Assembly (NCBI GenBank): GCA_030680995.1
Contig: JAUXUM010000185.1
Location: forward strand, 1-43,703
Origin: Devosia sp.
GTDB taxonomy: Bacteria; Pseudomonadota; Alphaproteobacteria; Rhizobiales; Devosiaceae
Direction of reading: 5' to 3'
DNA: 43,703 nt
Positions 41,888 through 43,703 of this stretch are shown piece after piece (the first letter of the stretch is position 1; each line of letters opens with the position of its first letter). The position numbers were made by a program, and so were the translations under genes. The notes under the pieces are model-generated. The model ran no database searches. It was not told where the DNA came from and was given only the letters and a program-made list of their open reading frames with translations.

Positions 41888-43703
41888 ATGGCTGATAACG
41901 ACGACAAGCGTGGCGACGACGCGGGCGCTGGCGGCAAGAAGACCCTGACCCTGAAGGGTGCTCCCAATCTCGGGAGCCGCCCCGGCATGTCGCGCTCGTC
42001 GCGTACCGTGGTCGTTGAAAAGCGCACCCGCGTCGTTCGGCCGGGCGCGCCGGGCTTCTCCAATGGGCCATCCGGCGCCGCGCCGCGCCCGCACCCGACC
42101 CAGTCGGCGCCCCCGCCGCGCCCGCAGTTCCGCTCGCCGCAGCCGGCCCCGCGTCCCTCCACCGGCCTCACCTCCAATGAGAACGATGCGCGTCAGCGCG
42201 TCTTGCGCGAGGCGGCTGCCCGTCAGGCTGCCGACAACGAACGCTTTGCCGCCGAAGAGGCGCGCCGTGTCGAGGATGATGCGCGCCGCCGCGAAATCCG
42301 CGAGCAGGCCACCCGCGAGGAAGAGGCCCGCGCCAAGGCCCGCCAGCAGACCGGCGAAGAGCCCGCTGTCGCCCAGGACGAAGCCGCCGCGCCTGTCGCC
42401 CGCGATCGCGCCACGCCTGCGGTCCGCCGTCCCGGCGGCGCTCAGCCGCGCCCCGCTGCGCCGGTCGTCGATATTCCTCCGGCGCCGCCGTCCGAAGCCG
42501 ACGGCCGCAAGACCCGTGCCACGCCTGCGGCGCGTCCGGGCGGCTTCGTCAATGCCATCGAACTCGAAAACGCCCGCCGCGGCGCGCGCGCCGTGCCGGA
42601 GCGGCCGGTCCGCCGTGCCGGCGAAGAGGCCAATGTCCGCGGCCGCCTGACCGTCGTCAATGCCGGGGTCGAGGGTGACCGCGATCGCGGGCCCTCGCTC
42701 GCCGCCATGCGCCGCCGCCGCGACAAGAAGATGGGCCGCAACCAGCAGGTCCAGCCCAAGCTCAGCCGCGAAGTGACGATCCCCGAAGCCATCACCGTGC
42801 AGGAACTCGCCAACCGCATGGCCGAGCGCTCCGTCGACGTGATCAAGATCCTCATGGCCCAGGGCCAGATGGTCAAGATCAACGATATCCTCGACGCCGA
42901 CACGGCCGAATTGATCGCGACCGAGCTCGGTCACACGGTCAAGCGCGTCTCCGATGCCGACGTCGAAGAAGGTCTGTTCGATCTGCCGGCCGACGACAAG
43001 GCCGAGGATCTGACCGACCGCGCGCCGGTCGTGACCATCATGGGCCACGTCGACCACGGCAAGACCTCGCTGCTCGACGCCATCCGCGAAGCCAACGTGG
43101 TCGCAGGCGAGGCCGGCGGCATCACCCAGCATATCGGTGCCTACCAGGTTGAGAAGAACGGTCACAAGATCACTTTCCTCGACACCCCGGGCCACGAAGC
43201 CTTCACGGCCATGCGTGCCCGTGGCGCGCAGGCGACCGACATCGCCATCCTGGTGGTGGCGGCGGACGACGGCGTCATGCCCCAGACCATCGAGTCGATC
43301 AAACACGCCAAGGCGGCCGGAGTGCCGATCATTGTGGCCATCAACAAGATGGACAAGCCGTCGGCCAATCCCACGCGGGTGCGCACCGAACTGCTCCAGC
43401 ATGAGGTGTTCGTCGAATCCATGGGCGGCGACGTGCTCGACGTGGAAGTCTCGGCGCTGACCAAGGCCGGCCTCGACAAGCTTCTGGAAACCATCCTGCT
43501 ACAGGCCGAAGTGCTCGAACTCAAGGTTGCCCGCGACGGCCGCGCCGAAGGGCTGGTCATCGAAGCCAAGCTCGACCGCGGCCGTGGCGCCGTGGCGACG
43601 GTCCTGGTGCAGCGCGGCACCATCGCCATCGGCGACATCGTCGTCGCCGGTACCGAGTTCGCCCGCGTCCGTGCCCTGATCAACGACAAGGGCGAGCAGG
43701 TCA
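41888..43703 (+). CDS. infB: Translation initiation factor IF-2, 3' truncated by window edge
   Basis: The frame runs 605 codons from ATG 41888 (AGGAAGAG upstream) to the window end without a stop. The N-terminal third is a low-complexity stretch rich in arginine, alanine and proline with a charged helix ([21 protein letters not shown]), followed by an IF2_N module ([34 protein letters not shown]). The GTPase begins with GHVDHGKT (386-393), then [15 protein letters not shown] and NKMDKPSAN. It delivers initiator tRNA to the ribosome. Domain II is partly visible; the C-terminus is missing. Confidence 0.95.
   Translation, partial: MADNDDKRGDDAGAGGKKTLTLKGAPNLGSRPGMSRSSRTVVVEKRTRVVRPGAPGFSNGPSGAAPRPHPTQSAPPPRPQFRSPQPAPRPSTGLTSNENDARQRVLREAAARQAADNERFAAEEARRVEDDARRREIREQATREEEARAKARQQTGEEPAVAQDEAAAPVARDRATPAVRRPGGAQPRPAAPVVDIPPAPPSEADGRKTRATPAARPGGFVNAIELENARRGARAVPERPVRRAGEEANVRGRLTVVNAGVEGDRDRGPSLAAMRRRRDKKMGRNQQVQPKLSREVTIPEAITVQELANRMAERSVDVIKILMAQGQMVKINDILDADTAELIATELGHTVKRVSDADVEEGLFDLPADDKAEDLTDRAPVVTIMGHVDHGKTSLLDAIREANVVAGEAGGITQHIGAYQVEKNGHKITFLDTPGHEAFTAMRARGAQATDIAILVVAADDGVMPQTIESIKHAKAAGVPIIVAINKMDKPSANPTRVRTELLQHEVFVESMGGDVLDVEVSALTKAGLDKLLETILLQAEVLELKVARDGRAEGLVIEAKLDRGRGAVATVLVQRGTIAIGDIVVAGTEFARVRALINDKGEQV

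Overview
The window is high-GC chromosomal DNA from an alphaproteobacterium. Gene content and order (mutS-glnD-murJ-trpS; nifU-tsaB-rimI-mur-acyltransferase; miaB-phoH-ybeY-corC-lnt-metK-trmB; rimP-nusA-ylxR-infB) fit the Hyphomicrobiales (Rhizobiales). A Mur-type Fur regulator, class II xylose isomerase and short intergenic repeats suggest the Devosia/Pelagibacterium side of the order; this placement is inference from remembered gene order. There is no rRNA, tRNA, CRISPR, integrase or transposase.

Layout. 1-5.2 kb: 3' end of hemW, an HTH/GIY-YIG accessory gene, a LpoA-like lipoprotein on the minus strand, then rsmI-yraN-gshB. 5.2-7.6 kb: a repeat-rich spacer, marC, a 39-residue basic protein and a GH25 lysozyme-like lipoprotein. 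7.6-11.3 kb: a YifB/ComM ATPase, a DUF2441-like accessory gene and cfa. 11.3-16.3 kb: a xylose locus with an aldose epimerase divergent from a LacI-type regulator followed by xylB-xylA; a perfect palindrome lies in the divergent region. 16.4-24.6 kb: mutS-glnD-murJ-trpS. 24.6-28.3 kb: a universal stress protein, a NifU-type Fe-S protein behind an Irr/ICE-like palindrome, tsaB, rimI, a Mur-type Fur protein and an acyltransferase. 28.3-37.6 kb: a minus-strand transsulfuration-family PLP enzyme, then miaB-phoH-ybeY-corC-lnt and metK-trmB. 37.7-38.7 kb: a minus-strand aldo/keto reductase. 38.7 kb to the end: rimP-nusA-ylxR/L7Ae-infB, with a leader that carries a convincing terminator/attenuator hairpin.

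How the genes work together. Most are housekeeping: tRNA modification (miaB, tsaB, trmB), ribosome maturation (rimP, ybeY, rimI, rsmI), transcription elongation and translation initiation (nusA, infB), envelope synthesis (murJ, lnt, plsC-like, cfa, LpoA-like), methionine/SAM supply (metK, metC-like), nitrogen sensing (glnD) and metal or Fe-S homeostasis (mur, nifU-type). The xylose locus is a self-contained catabolic unit.

The best leads are regulatory and start-site features rather than a new multi-gene system: the ICE-like box, the galM/lacI palindrome, the metK box, the rimP leader attenuator, two core genes (ybeY, trmB) with no canonical start codon where the family's N-terminus requires one, and two lower-GC accessory genes wedged tail-to-tail beside core genes.
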